The position numbers and the translations under genes were made by a program. Below the pieces are notes generated by a model. It was not told the DNA's origin and did no database searches. It saw only the letters and a program-made list of their open reading frames with translations. Source: Brevundimonas sp. UBA4609 (GTDB lineage: Bacteria > Pseudomonadota > Alphaproteobacteria > Caulobacterales > Caulobacteraceae). From it: a stretch of DNA of 15,050 nucleotides. Where the stretch lies: NCBI GenBank assembly GCA_002386585.1, contig DGIZ01000112.1, positions 1 to 15,050 of the forward strand, written 5' to 3'. Shown here one piece after another: positions 6,815 to 14,883 of the stretch (its first letter is position 1; each line of letters begins with the position of its first letter).

Positions 6815-7483
6815 ATGGACAGTTTGCTTACCTCGGCCGCCGACTTCATCGCCCGCAACGCCATGTGGGCCGGCGTGATCCTCGGCGTCGTGACCTTTTT
6901 CGAGTCCCTGGTCGTCATCGGCGCCTTCGTGCCGGCGACGGGGCTTCTGGTTGCGGCGGGCGGTCTGGTGGCGGCAGGCGTGCTGGATCCCTTCACCGTT
7001 ATCGGCGGCTGCGTCATCGGCGCCGTCATGGGCGACGCCATCTCCTACTGGATCGGACGCCGTCTGGGCACGCGGGTGCTGCGCCACCATATGCTGGTCC
7101 CGCATCGCCGCAAGCTGGCGTGGACGCGGCTCTACTGCCGCCGTTATGGCGTGGCCTCCATCTTCATCGGCCGTTTCTTCGGCCCCTTGCGCGCCTTCGT
7201 GCCGGTGATGGTCGGGGTGCTGCAGATGCGACAGCGCGTCTTCCAGATCGCCAACGTCAGCTCGGCCTTCGTCTGGGTTCTGGCCATGTTGGCGCCGGGC
7301 TATCTGGCCGCCAAGGGCCTGGCCAGGCTGGAGATGATGAGCGAGGCCCACAACCCGACCCTGTGGCTGCTGGCCTTCGGCGCGGTGGTGGTGGCGCTGG
7401 TCGTCGCCATGCGTTGGCTCAAGGGTCGCGCGGCGCGGCGGAACGCCCTGCTGGAAGCCTCGGTGCGCGGGCTGGGGGAGTAA
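6815..7483 (+). CDS. DedA-family membrane protein
   Basis: A 222-residue inner-membrane protein of the DedA (SNARE-associated, VTT) family. Visible hallmarks are TFFESLVVIGAFVPATGLL (27-45), GDAISYWIGRRLG (73-85) and GRFFGPLRAFVPVMVG (119-134) with the conserved Arg and Pro, then two more hydrophobic stretches and a basic tail. Glu30, Asp74 and the GRFFGPLR Args are the residues shown to matter in studied members. DedA proteins are needed for membrane homeostasis, and some move undecaprenyl phosphate or phosphatidylethanolamine across the membrane; which one applies here cannot be told. The ATG has AAGGA six bases upstream. It is separated by 121 bases from the preceding gene and faces the convergent propeller-amidohydrolase gene. 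An imperfect hairpin at 7581-7608 without a T-run may mark its 3' end. Confidence 0.92.
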   Translation: MDSLLTSAADFIARNAMWAGVILGVVTFFESLVVIGAFVPATGLLVAAGGLVAAGVLDPFTVIGGCVIGAVMGDAISYWIGRRLGTRVLRHHMLVPHRRKLAWTRLYCRRYGVASIFIGRFFGPLRAFVPVMVGVLQMRQRVFQIANVSSAFVWVLAMLAPGYLAAKGLARLEMMSEAHNPTLWLLAFGAVVVALVVAMRWLKGRAARRNALLEASVRGLGE

Positions 7484-7656
7484 CCTCCTCACCCCCGTTC
7501 GCGTTTCAAGGCGCAAGCGGGAGATTCTCAACCTCCGTCACTCTCGGGCTTGTCTCGAGCAATTCACACTGCCTGCCTCCGCTCACCCCGCCGTCCGCCG
7601 GGATGAGCGGGAATGAGAGGCAACCACCAATACTTAGGGCCAACTGGGTCACCACG

Positions 7657-7686
7657 AAAAAGGGCCCGGCGGATGCCGGGCCCTTT
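7657..7686 (-). terminator. Intrinsic terminator of the propeller-amidohydrolase gene
   Basis: AAAGGGCCCGGC and GCCGGGCCCTTT form a perfect 12-bp stem with a 4-base loop. On the minus strand the stem is followed by T5, as expected for Rho-independent termination. It lies 23 bases after the stop codon at 7710. With only three Ts on the other side it may weakly stop transcription arriving from dedA. Confidence 0.9.
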
Positions 7687-7709
7687 CGCGTTCCTGCCTT
7701 GCGGCGGGA

Positions 7710-10700
7710 TCAGTTGTGCGTGTGGCTGTGCGACTCGGCGGTCGTCACCGTGCCCGAGGCGCTCCAGGCCTGACCGTCTTCGCTCTCGAACCAGAAAGGC
7801 TTGCGCTCAGGCCCGCCGACCTCGTTCATGTGGTTATCGAACAGGCGGCCGTTGATCATGGTGTAGCCGATCCTGGTCGAGTCCCGCAGGTTCTCGAGCG
7901 GATTGGCGTCCAGCACGACCAGATCGGCCAGCTTGCCGACTTCCAGCGAGCCGATGTCCTTGTCCATGCCCAGGGCGCGGGCGCCGTTGATCGTGCCGAC
8001 GCGCAGGGATTCGTGGGCGCTCATGCCGCCCTGTTCGAACATCCACAGCTCCCAGTGAGCGCCGAGGCCTTCACGCTGGCCGTGGGCGCCGATCTGGACC
8101 GAGACGCCCTGATCCATCAGCCGCTTGGATTCGCGGGCGATGGAGATGTGGTTCAGCTCCTCCGGCGGGGTCTTCACCGGACGACGCGAGCGCGAATCGA
8201 GGATGCGGCGCGGGACGTACTGGCTCAGGATCGGGTCCTTCCAGACATCCGTGACCTCGTACCAGTGATTCTCGCCCCAGGCGCCGCCGAAGCCGACGAT
8301 CAGGGTCGGCGTATAGGCCGTGCCCGTCTGCGACCACAGCTGCACCGCATCGTCGTACATGCGCTCCACCGGCACCGAGTGTTCGATGGTGGTGTGGCCG
8401 TCGACCAGCATGCTCATGTTCTGGTGGTAGAGCGAGCCGCCTTCCGGGACGACCATCATGCCCAGTTCGCGGGCGGCCTGCATGATCTGCTGACGCTGCT
8501 CGCGGCGGGGCTGGTTGTAGCTCTTCACGCTCCAGGCGCCGATCGCCTGCATGCGGCGCAGGTGCGAGCGGGCGTCATCCAGGTCGTTGATGACCGCCGT
8601 GGTCGGCGTGGCCGCGCCATACAGGACCGTGCCGGTCGAGAAGATGCGCGGCGCGACGACGCGTCCGGCCTTGGCCAGTTCGCTGTGGGCGAAGATCTCG
8701 CTGTTGTCGTTGGACGGATCGTGCAGCGTCGTCACCCCGAAGGCCAGGGCGGCGTAGTTCATCCAGCTCTGTTGCGGGATGATTTCGTCCGAGCCCATGC
8801 GGCCGTGCCAGTGGGCGTCCACCAGGCCGGGGATGATGGTCTTGCCGGCCATGTCCATGACGCGGGCACCGGCCGGAATCGTGACCGAGCCGCGCGGGCC
8901 GATGGCCTCGATGCGGTTGCCGTTGACGACCACCACGCCGTCCTCGATGACTTCCTCGCCCTTCATGGTGATCAGGCGGGCGCCGGACAGGACCGTCACG
9001 CCGCTGGGGCGGGCGTAGTCGGCGGTGAAGCCGATCTTGATCCCGTGCTCGGCCGGCCTGGGCAGGTCGGCCGGGGCGCCGTCCATGAAGGCGAAGCTTT
9101 CGCTCAGCGGACGCGAGAACAGCTCCGGACCCATCGACCACTGCAGGCGGCTGGAATCGCCCGACCAGTGCAGCCATTCGCCCGCGTCACGGGTCACGCG
9201 CGTCTGCGGCAGGGCCTTGCTGTCGGCGCCGACCGTGATGGCGCGGCCCGTCGAGGCGAAGGGCGCGATATAGGCGTTGAAGCGCTCCGTCCAGGCGATC
9301 CACTGCTCATCAGGGGAGACCGAGAACTCGGCCGCCCATTCGCTGCTGATGTGGTCGCGGACGTCCTCGCCCGACAGGTTCATCGAGCGCAGAACGCGCT
9401 TGTCGCCGTCACGGGCGCTGACGAAGATGCGGTCGTTGCGCGCGCCGAACTGCGGGTTGGCGCCGGAATCGGTGATTTTCACCGGCTCGCCGCCGCGAGC
9501 GGGGATGCGGTAGACGCCCGGCTCGCGGCTCCACAGGGCCGAGCGCAGATAGCCGTCGCTGGAGGTGCGGTAGACGATGGTCTGGCCGTCCGGCGAGAAG
9601 CGCGGCTCCAGATAGTGGCCGGGGTTGGTCGTGATGGTCCGGCCTTCGCCGCCCGCGACCGGAACGACGCGGATGGAGCCCAGCTTGTCGTCGCTCCAGG
9701 TCGTGTAGACGATGGACCGGCCGTCGCGCGACCAGGACGGATAGAGTTCGAAATGGTCGCTCTGGCGCGTCAGGCGGCGGGGCGCGCCGGCGGCGCCGTC
9801 GCGCAGGTCGCGGATCCACAGATTGCCCAGGGCCTCGAACACCACCTTGGAGCCGTCGGGCGAGGTCTGGGCCCAGCGGACCATCTTCACTTCGAACTGG
9901 TCCGGCGCCACCTCGACGGGGAAGCGGGCGGTCTCCTGCACCCGGCGGGTGTCGGTAACGCGGAAGGGGATGTCGCTGACGGCCTTGGACGCCACGTCGA
10001 TGCGGCGGATCTTGCCGCCGGCCCAGATGACGATGGAGCCGTTGTCCGGGGTCCAGCTGAAGCCCGGATAGACGCCGTGAATGGCCCAGGTCTCCTGCAT
10101 GTCGCGGTCCAGGGCGTCGTAGATCGGCGTCTCACGCCCGGACTCCAGGTCCATGACGTAGAGCGTCGACTGGTAGCGATCGCGGCGCACGAAGGCCAGG
10201 GACTTGCCGTCCGGCGAGGGGGTGGGGCGCACCGAGCCGCCCGGACCGGTGACGAAGGGCTTGATCTCGCCCGTCTCGCGATCCAGGCGACGGATCACAT
10301 AGAGCTGGGTGTTCGGGTCCTTGGAGTAGTCGAAGACGCCGCCCGGCGTGGCGTCGTCGCTGAAGTACATATAGCGGCCGTCGGGCGAGAAGGCGGGCTC
10401 GCCCGTGTCCTTCTGCTGGGTGCGGCGCTCGGTCAGTTGCACGCCGCTGCCGCCGCCCGCGCGGTGGTACATCCACATTTCGCCGGCGCCCAGCGAGCGC
10501 GAGGAGGTGAAGTGCTTGCGGCCGACGACGAACTGGCTGTCGGGCGTCCAGGTCGGGGAGTTCAGCAGGCGGAAGGTCTCGTTCGACACCTGGCGCGGGT
10601 TGGAGCCGTCGCGATCCATAACCCACAGGTTGTCGCCGCCCGCGCGGTCCGAGGTGAAGGCGATGAAACGGCCGTCCGGCGAATAGCGCGGCTGCATGTC

Positions 10701-10976
10701 CCAGGCGACGCCCGAGGCGATGGCGCGCGCCTCGCCGCCGGTGATCGGCATCACATAGATGTCGCCCAGCAGGTCGAAGACGATCTCGCGGCCGTCAGGG
10801 CTGACGTCCACCGCCATCCAGGTGCCTTCGTCGACGTTGATGTTCACGTCGCGCTGGGTGCCGCCCGTCGGGTTCTGCACGTCCCATTTCGGCGTGGCGG
10901 CCGAGGTCGTGTCCTGGGCGAACGCCGGAAAGGCTACGGTCAGAACCGCAGCCGTAGTCAATAGAACGCGCTTCAT
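7710..10976 (-). CDS. Exported TolB-like propeller / amidohydrolase fusion protein
   Basis: A 1088-residue protein with a signal peptide (MKRVLLTT..., cleavage after AFA at 20). Residues of about 45-630 hold many WD40-like/PD40 repeats of the TolB type: SPDGREIVFD, YSPDGRFIAFTSDR, FSPDGRYMYFSDD, SRDGRSIVYTTWSDD and others. From about 660 to 1050 there is an amidohydrolase: GARLITMKGEEVIEDG, then GLVDAHWHGR with the metal-binding H-x-H (722/724), GVTTLHDPSND, TIEHS (His866), and the closing GSLEVGKLADLVVLDANPLENL. The usual metal Asp (GTDAG in relatives) is replaced by GAHGQ (His965). Proteins of this layout occur in many Gram-negative bacteria, are annotated as amidohydrolases or dipeptidases, and have no settled substrate. 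The ATG at 10976 is chosen over an upstream in-frame start because GAGGGGG stands five bases before it and it starts a clean signal peptide. The last seven residues (SHSHTHN) are His-rich. Confidence 0.88.
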   Translation of the reverse strand: MKRVLLTTAAVLTVAFPAFAQDTTSAATPKWDVQNPTGGTQRDVNINVDEGTWMAVDVSPDGREIVFDLLGDIYVMPITGGEARAIASGVAWDMQPRYSPDGRFIAFTSDRAGGDNLWVMDRDGSNPRQVSNETFRLLNSPTWTPDSQFVVGRKHFTSSRSLGAGEMWMYHRAGGGSGVQLTERRTQQKDTGEPAFSPDGRYMYFSDDATPGGVFDYSKDPNTQLYVIRRLDRETGEIKPFVTGPGGSVRPTPSPDGKSLAFVRRDRYQSTLYVMDLESGRETPIYDALDRDMQETWAIHGVYPGFSWTPDNGSIVIWAGGKIRRIDVASKAVSDIPFRVTDTRRVQETARFPVEVAPDQFEVKMVRWAQTSPDGSKVVFEALGNLWIRDLRDGAAGAPRRLTRQSDHFELYPSWSRDGRSIVYTTWSDDKLGSIRVVPVAGGEGRTITTNPGHYLEPRFSPDGQTIVYRTSSDGYLRSALWSREPGVYRIPARGGEPVKITDSGANPQFGARNDRIFVSARDGDKRVLRSMNLSGEDVRDHISSEWAAEFSVSPDEQWIAWTERFNAYIAPFASTGRAITVGADSKALPQTRVTRDAGEWLHWSGDSSRLQWSMGPELFSRPLSESFAFMDGAPADLPRPAEHGIKIGFTADYARPSGVTVLSGARLITMKGEEVIEDGVVVVNGNRIEAIGPRGSVTIPAGARVMDMAGKTIIPGLVDAHWHGRMGSDEIIPQQSWMNYAALAFGVTTLHDPSNDNSEIFAHSELAKAGRVVAPRIFSTGTVLYGAATPTTAVINDLDDARSHLRRMQAIGAWSVKSYNQPRREQRQQIMQAARELGMMVVPEGGSLYHQNMSMLVDGHTTIEHSVPVERMYDDAVQLWSQTGTAYTPTLIVGFGGAWGENHWYEVTDVWKDPILSQYVPRRILDSRSRRPVKTPPEELNHISIARESKRLMDQGVSVQIGAHGQREGLGAHWELWMFEQGGMSAHESLRVGTINGARALGMDKDIGSLEVGKLADLVVLDANPLENLRDSTRIGYTMINGRLFDNHMNEVGGPERKPFWFESEDGQAWSASGTVTTAESHSHTHN

Positions 10977-10997
10977 GGAAGCCCCCTCGGCTCTCAA

Positions 10998-11013
10998 ACG
11001 TATACAGATACGT
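10998..11013. promoter_or_regulatory. Inverted repeat ACGTAT-N4-ATACGT, possible operator
   Basis: A perfect 6-bp inverted repeat with a 4-base spacer lies 21-37 bases before the propeller-amidohydrolase ATG. A -10-like GCTAGC (11018-11023) lies just upstream on the minus strand, so the repeat would fall near the transcription start. It could be a regulator site, a -10 region, or chance. Confidence 0.35.
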
Positions 11014-11192
11014 CGAAGCTAGCGGTGAGGGCTGGGACTTGGCTAGTCGGGATAAGGCGCTGCGGCCCGAATAATCTTCGACGAACCGGCGGGAATTCCT
11101 GAGGTTGTACGCGGATAGGCCGATCGGCCGTGCTGTCGCCTTCGCCCAAGGCGATGAAGACGCATTGTTCTGTCGGGAGGGGCCTGAAATGG

Positions 11193-11225
11193 TCGAGGCC
11201 CAAACCGTTCAGGTTTGGGCCTCGA
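11193..11225 (-). terminator. Long hairpin directly after tRNA-Thr
   Basis: A 14-bp perfect stem (TCGAGGCCCAAACC with its complement) and a 5-base loop begin at the base next to the encoded CCA of tRNA-Thr. No real T-run follows on the minus strand (ACCATTTC). It probably ends the tRNA transcript or guides 3' trimming. Confidence 0.6.
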
Positions 11226-11300
<75 letters not shown>

Positions 11301-11319
11301 GGGTCACTGAGGAAGCGGC

Positions 11320-11348
11320 CGTATAGCCAAAGGCTTCGGCCGGGCCAA
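11320..11348 (-). promoter_or_regulatory. Probable tRNA-Thr promoter
   Basis: On the minus strand TTGGCC, a 17-base spacer and TATACG precede the tRNA by 19 bases. Read in the Caulobacter style this is TTGGCCC-N14-GCTATACG. Transcription would start about a dozen bases before the mature 5' end. Confidence 0.6.
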
Positions 11349-11398
11349 GCCCAAAATGCATGCTTGATCAAAATCTTTGGGCGCGGTCTGCTGTGTTC

Positions 11399-11596
11399 AT
11401 GAACAAGCCGACCAAAGACGCAGACGAGACGCGCCTCGACGCCGACTCGTCTCCTTCCGCCAGCGTAAACGCCGCTCCGGCCGCCTCGGCCAAGGCCGAA
11501 CGCGCGGCGCGTCTGGCCGCCGCCTTGAGGGCCAATCTGCGCCGTCGCAAGGCGCCGGGCGCGGGCGGGGCGAGGTCGCCCAAGGAAAGCAACTGA
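11399..11596 (+). CDS. Small basic protein upstream of murA, function unknown
   Basis: A 65-residue protein: a polar, probably disordered N-terminal half (MNKPTKDADETRLDADSS) and a basic helix with AERAARLAAALRANLRRRKA (about 32-51), then a Gly-rich tail. I recall short alphaproteobacterial proteins with a similar RxARLAxxLRxNLxRRKxQ helix, often close to murA, with no known role; this is from memory, not checked. The positively charged helix could bind nucleic acid or membrane lipids. ATG 11399 is the natural start, although no clear ribosome site precedes it. It ends 109 bases before murA, and a promoter lies between the two, so it can be expressed separately. Confidence 0.65.
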   Translation: MNKPTKDADETRLDADSSPSASVNAAPAASAKAERAARLAAALRANLRRRKAPGAGGARSPKESN

Positions 11597-11625
11597 AAGT
11601 CATCCGTCCTGCGACGTTCCGGCCT

Positions 11626-11654
11626 TTCGCGGCCGCCATCAGCCTTGCTAGATA
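11626..11654 (+). promoter_or_regulatory. Probable murA promoter
   Basis: TTCGCGG, a 14-base spacer and GCTAGATA fit the Caulobacter housekeeping pattern; the -10 is identical to the one proposed for mgtE. The predicted leader of about 45 bases contains CCGG-TTCG-CCGG and GGGG...CCCC stems. Confidence 0.55.
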
Positions 11655-11705
11655 ACCGGTTCGCCGGGCCGTAGGGGTCCGAGCCCCAGGATCATCCCGA
11701 CACCC

Positions 11706-12995
11706 ATGGACAGCATCGTCATCCACGGCGGCCATCGCCTCAACGGCTCCATTCCGGTCAGCGGAGCCAAGAACTCGGCGATCAAGCTGATGGCGGCGTC
11801 GATCCTGACCGATCAGCCCCTGCTGCTGACCAACATGCCGCGTCTGGCGGACACGCGCTTCCTCGGCCAGCTGCTGCGCCAGTTCGGCGTTGAGGTGACC
11901 GAACGCGAGGGGGCGGACGGGCAGGAGACGCTGTTCCACGCGCCCGAGTTGACCTCGACCTTCGCCCCCTATGATCTGGTGCGTCAGATGCGGGCCTCGT
12001 TCAACGTGCTGGGGCCGTTGCTGGCGCGCACGGGGAACGCCAAGGTCTCCTTGCCGGGCGGCTGCACCATCGGGGCGCGGCCGGTCGATCTGCACCTTCA
12101 GGCCCTGACGGCCATGGGCGCGGCGATCGAACTGGAAGAGGGCTATGTCACCGCCACGGCGCCCGGAGGGCTGCGGGGGGCCGAGATCGAGTTTCCCTTC
12201 GTCTCCGTAGGCGCGACCGAACACGCCCTTCTGGCCGCAGTGCTGGCGAACGGGACGACGGTGCTGAAGCGCGCCGCGCGCGAGCCGGAGATCGGCGACC
12301 TGGCCCGCTGCCTGATCGCCATGGGCGCGAAGATCGAAGGTCTGGACACGGATGTGCTGACCATCACCGGCGTCTCGTCCCTGTCGGGCGCGACCTGGTC
12401 GGTGATTCCCGATCGAATCGAGATGGGCTCCTATGCTCTTGCTGCGGCCATGGCCGGTGGCGAGGTGCGCCTGACCAAGGGACGCGCCGACCTGATCGCC
12501 GCCCTGACCGACAAGATGATCGAGGCCGGCGTCGAGATCGAACCGACCGAGGACGGGCTGATCGTCCGCCGCGACCCGACACAGCGGCTGAAGGCGGTGG
12601 ACGTCACGACCGAAATCTATCCGGGCTTCGCCACCGACCTGCAGGCGCAGTTCATGGCCCTGATGACGACGGCCGAGGGCGAAAGCGTCATCCGCGAGAA
12701 CATTTTCGAGAACCGCTTCATGCATGCGCCGGAACTGGCGCGTCTGGGCGCCGACATTACGGTTCATGCGGGCGAGGCCGTGGTGCGCGGCGTCGACGGG
12801 TTGAAGGGCGCGCCGGTCATGGCGACGGATCTTCGCGCCTCCATGTCTCTGGTCATCGCCGGACTTGTGGCCGAAGGTGAGACGACGGTCGGCCGCGTCT
12901 ATCACCTGGATCGCGGCTTCGAGCGTATGGAAGAGAAGCTGGGCGCCTGCGGCGCCGACGTCCGCAGGATAAAGGGGGAGGGCGATGAGCACTGA
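11706..12995 (+). CDS. murA: UDP-N-acetylglucosamine 1-carboxyvinyltransferase MurA
   Basis: A 429-residue cytoplasmic enzyme that adds enolpyruvate from phosphoenolpyruvate to UDP-N-acetylglucosamine, the first committed step of peptidoglycan synthesis. Seen: [13 protein letters not shown] (19-31, with Lys22 and Asn23), [12 protein letters not shown] (97-108), the active-site loop [15 protein letters not shown] (116-130) with the Cys at 120, [12 protein letters not shown] (305-316, with catalytic Asp311) and a late [13 protein letters not shown]. Keeping Cys rather than Asp in the loop predicts fosfomycin sensitivity at the target. Length is normal. The ATG lacks a close ribosome site (AGGA is about 15 bases away) and the leader is structured, so translation may be limited. 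Its last 11 bases overlap the DUF2948 gene. Confidence 0.98.
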   Translation: MDSIVIHGGHRLNGSIPVSGAKNSAIKLMAASILTDQPLLLTNMPRLADTRFLGQLLRQFGVEVTEREGADGQETLFHAPELTSTFAPYDLVRQMRASFNVLGPLLARTGNAKVSLPGGCTIGARPVDLHLQALTAMGAAIELEEGYVTATAPGGLRGAEIEFPFVSVGATEHALLAAVLANGTTVLKRAAREPEIGDLARCLIAMGAKIEGLDTDVLTITGVSSLSGATWSVIPDRIEMGSYALAAAMAGGEVRLTKGRADLIAALTDKMIEAGVEIEPTEDGLIVRRDPTQRLKAVDVTTEIYPGFATDLQAQFMALMTTAEGESVIRENIFENRFMHAPELARLGADITVHAGEAVVRGVDGLKGAPVMATDLRASMSLVIAGLVAEGETTVGRVYHLDRGFERMEEKLGACGADVRRIKGEGDEH

Positions 12996-13485
12996 CGGCG
13001 AACCGATCTCGGCCCCCGAGCAGGCGGCTCTGAACGAGGCTGAGGGCGAAAGCCTGGCGCCGATCGCGCCCCTGCGTCTGCTGGCCGAGGATGCGGACGA
13101 TCTGCAGATCATCTCGGCCGCGCTTCAGGACGCTATCATGCGCCCGGTCGACATCCGCTGGGAGAAGGAGGCGCGTCGCTTGACGGTCGTCCTGTCGCGA
13201 TTCTGCTGGGAATGCGGCGGTACGCGCGTCATGGCCGCCATGCAGTTCGGCGACGTTCAGGCGGTCAAGAGCCGGCGCCTGCCTCGCCTGCCGGATCAGG
13301 CGCTGGAGCTTCTGGCGATGGACTTCCATCCGACCGAGGCGCCGGGCGGCAAGGTGCTGATGATGTTCGCCGGCGGCGGAGACCTGCGGATCGACGTGGA
13401 GTGTCTGGACGCGGTGCTGACCGATCTGTCGGAACGTTGGCCTGCGCGTATTGCGCCGACTCATCTGGACGAGGCCAGCGCATGA
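12985..13485 (+). CDS. DUF2948 family protein
   Basis: A 166-residue soluble protein. After a variable acidic start, [21 protein letters not shown] (30-50), [21 protein letters not shown] (56-76) and a late [13 protein letters not shown] agree with the DUF2948 family of Alphaproteobacteria, whose function is unknown. The ATG overlaps the end of murA by 11 bases and has a strong GGAGG site inside murA, so it is translated from the murA message. Its stop overlaps the next gene by four bases (ATGA). The steady partnership with murA in many genomes suggests a role linked to growth or envelope, but this is inference. Confidence 0.85.
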   Translation: MSTDGEPISAPEQAALNEAEGESLAPIAPLRLLAEDADDLQIISAALQDAIMRPVDIRWEKEARRLTVVLSRFCWECGGTRVMAAMQFGDVQAVKSRRLPRLPDQALELLAMDFHPTEAPGGKVLMMFAGGGDLRIDVECLDAVLTDLSERWPARIAPTHLDEASA

Positions 13486-13949
13486 GCGGCCCTCATCAAC
13501 TGAAGGCGATCGAGATCGACAACGCCTCCCTGCCGGCGGCCACGGCCGAGATCGAGCATCAGCGCCGGGTGGCCGTCTTCGACCTGGTCGAGCAGAACAG
13601 CTTCATCCCAGACGGGGCCGAAGGCGGACCCTACACCCTGACGCTGTCGTCGCAGGACAATCGCCTGGCCTTCGATATCGCCGGACCGGATTTCAGCCGC
13701 ACCCACGTCCTGTCGCTGACGCCGATGAAGACGGTGATCCGCGACTACGGCCTGATCTGCGAAAGCTATTATGAGGCCCTGCGCGGCTCCTCGCCCAGTC
13801 AGATCGAGTCGGTCGATATGGGGCGCCGGGGCCTTCACAATGAAGGCGCCGCCCTGCTGAAAGCCAGGCTGGAAGGCAAGGTGGAGGTGGACCAGGAAAC
13901 GGCCCGTCGCCTCTTTACGCTGGTATGCGCCCTCTACCGTCGGGGCTGA
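13482..13949 (+). CDS. UPF0262 family protein
   Basis: A 155-residue protein with the length and features I know for UPF0262: an N-terminal I(E)ID...L, then VFDLVEQNSFIP (32-43), LSLTPMKTVIRDY (77-89), ESYYEAL (94-100) and the conserved MGRRGLHNEGA (113-123). It appears soluble and cytoplasmic. Function is unknown; the family is nearly confined to Alphaproteobacteria. The ATG at 13482 overlaps the DUF2948 stop as ATGA, which implies coupled translation. In rhizobia hisD is, to my knowledge, usually found between these two genes; here they touch. No T-rich terminator follows before infA. Confidence 0.85.
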   Translation: MSGPHQLKAIEIDNASLPAATAEIEHQRRVAVFDLVEQNSFIPDGAEGGPYTLTLSSQDNRLAFDIAGPDFSRTHVLSLTPMKTVIRDYGLICESYYEALRGSSPSQIESVDMGRRGLHNEGAALLKARLEGKVEVDQETARRLFTLVCALYRRG

Positions 13950-14056
13950 ACTCGACTATCTAAGCGTTTTGGTGCATTAGGCGCCCTCACTTTCACGGCT
14001 CGCGCTCACGCCCGGCGCGGGCCCGCAGTCGTATTCACACGGGCGAGAGAGGCCGC

Positions 14057-14275
14057 ATGGCTAAGGAAGAACTGCTGGAGTTCCCCGGCGTGGTCAGCGA
14101 ATTGCTGCCGAACGCGACGTTTCGCGTGACGCTGGAAAACGATCACGAGATCATCGCCCACACTGCGGGCAAGATGCGCAAGAACCGCATCCGGGTGCTG
14201 GCCGGCGACAAGGTGCTGGTCGAGATGACGCCCTATGACCTGACCAAGGGTCGCATTACCTACCGCTTCAAGTAA
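14057..14275 (+). CDS. infA: Translation initiation factor IF-1
   Basis: A 72-residue S1/OB-fold protein of standard length: [13 protein letters not shown], then [39 protein letters not shown] and the end [14 protein letters not shown]-1 binds the 30S A site and works with IF-2 and IF-3 at the start of translation; it is essential. GAGAGG stands before the ATG. The 107 bases upstream separate it from UPF0262 and hold a short GC hairpin (14010-14022) but no promoter I would defend. maf follows after eight bases. Confidence 0.98.
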   Translation: MAKEELLEFPGVVSELLPNATFRVTLENDHEIIAHTAGKMRKNRIRVLAGDKVLVEMTPYDLTKGRITYRFK

Positions 14276-14283
14276 GGACGCGC

Positions 14284-14883
14284 GTGTCGCGTCCTGACGC
14301 TTCGGCTCCGAGGCTGATTCTGGCCTCGTCGAGCCCGCGCCGCATCGAATTGCTGGCGCAGATCGGCATTGCGCCCGATCTGGTGGATCCCGCCGATATC
14401 GACGAAACGCCGCTGAAGGCCGAGGCGCCCGCGCGCCTGGCCCAGCGCCTAGCCTGTTCCAAGGCTGCGGTCGTGGCCGAGCGCCATCCCGATGATGTCG
14501 TCCTGGCCGCTGATACGGTGGTGGCCGTGGGCCGTCGCCTGTTGGAGAAGCCGGCCGATGAGGCTGAGGCGATCCGCTTTCTGGAACTGCTGTCCGGGCG
14601 CAACCATCGCGTCTTCACCGGCGTGGCCGTGATCCGCAGCGGACGCGTCTCCTGGCGCGTGGTCGAGACCCGCGTCAGCTTCAAGCCCCTCTCCCGGGAC
14701 GAGATCGCCGCCTATGTCGCCTCGGGCGAATGGCGGGGCAAGGCCGGAGGTTATGGCATCCAGGGGCGGGCCGCCGCCTTTGTCAGCCGAATCGTCGGCA
14801 GCCATCCCGCGGTCATGGGTCTGCCGCTCTATGAGGCGGCGAATCTTCTGCGCGGCTCCGGCTGGCGGGCCGAGGCGGCCTGA
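14284..14883 (+). CDS. maf: Maf family nucleoside triphosphate pyrophosphatase
   Basis: A 199-residue house-cleaning enzyme that hydrolyses non-canonical or excess nucleotides to the monophosphate; members of the YhdE branch act on dTTP and UTP. Motifs: LILASSSPRR (11-20), DIDETP (38-43), AADTVV (75-80, catalytic Asp77), SGRNHRVFTG (114-123 region) and GKAGGYGIQGRAAAFV followed by GSHPAVMGLPL. The sequence favours the dTTP/UTP type over the YceF type. The start is GTG at 14284; the ribosome site AAGGA overlaps the infA stop codon, five bases before it, so translation is probably coupled. The stop shares one base with the next start (TGATG). Confidence 0.95.
   Translation: MSRPDASAPRLILASSSPRRIELLAQIGIAPDLVDPADIDETPLKAEAPARLAQRLACSKAAVVAERHPDDVVLAADTVVAVGRRLLEKPADEAEAIRFLELLSGRNHRVFTGVAVIRSGRVSWRVVETRVSFKPLSRDEIAAYVASGEWRGKAGGYGIQGRAAAFVSRIVGSHPAVMGLPLYEAANLLRGSGWRAEAA

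Noticed and set aside
7581..7608. Imperfect hairpin after dedA as its terminator
   Set aside because: The stem contains a mismatch and no T-run follows; left as a remark under dedA only.
7484..7656. Possible small gene between dedA and the terminator
   Set aside because: No frame with a ribosome site and protein-like composition; I see only non-coding sequence.
7716..10964. Open frame of more than 1000 codons on the plus strand opposite the propeller-amidohydrolase gene
   Set aside because: Its content (long runs of Ala, Gly, Arg, His, Asp; no domain) is that of a codon-bias shadow in GC-rich DNA. The minus-strand protein has a signal peptide, recognisable domains, a ribosome site and a terminator.
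11118..11129. Palindrome GGCCGATCGGCC between the propeller gene and tRNA-Thr
   Set aside because: Short GC palindromes are expected in this base composition; it has no partner site and no clear promoter nearby.
11136..11154. Hairpin TCGCCTT-CGCCC-AAGGCGA as a small RNA or terminator
   Set aside because: Seven base pairs, no T-run and no promoter that would make a transcript; a small RNA here cannot be supported from sequence alone.
11397..13112. Long minus-strand open frame opposite murA
   Set aside because: Antisense shadow of a definite murA; no domain, no ribosome site, Arg/Gly/His-rich.
14010..14022. Small GC hairpin before infA as terminator of the murA operon
   Set aside because: Five base pairs with a three-base loop and no T-run; too weak to separate the operons.
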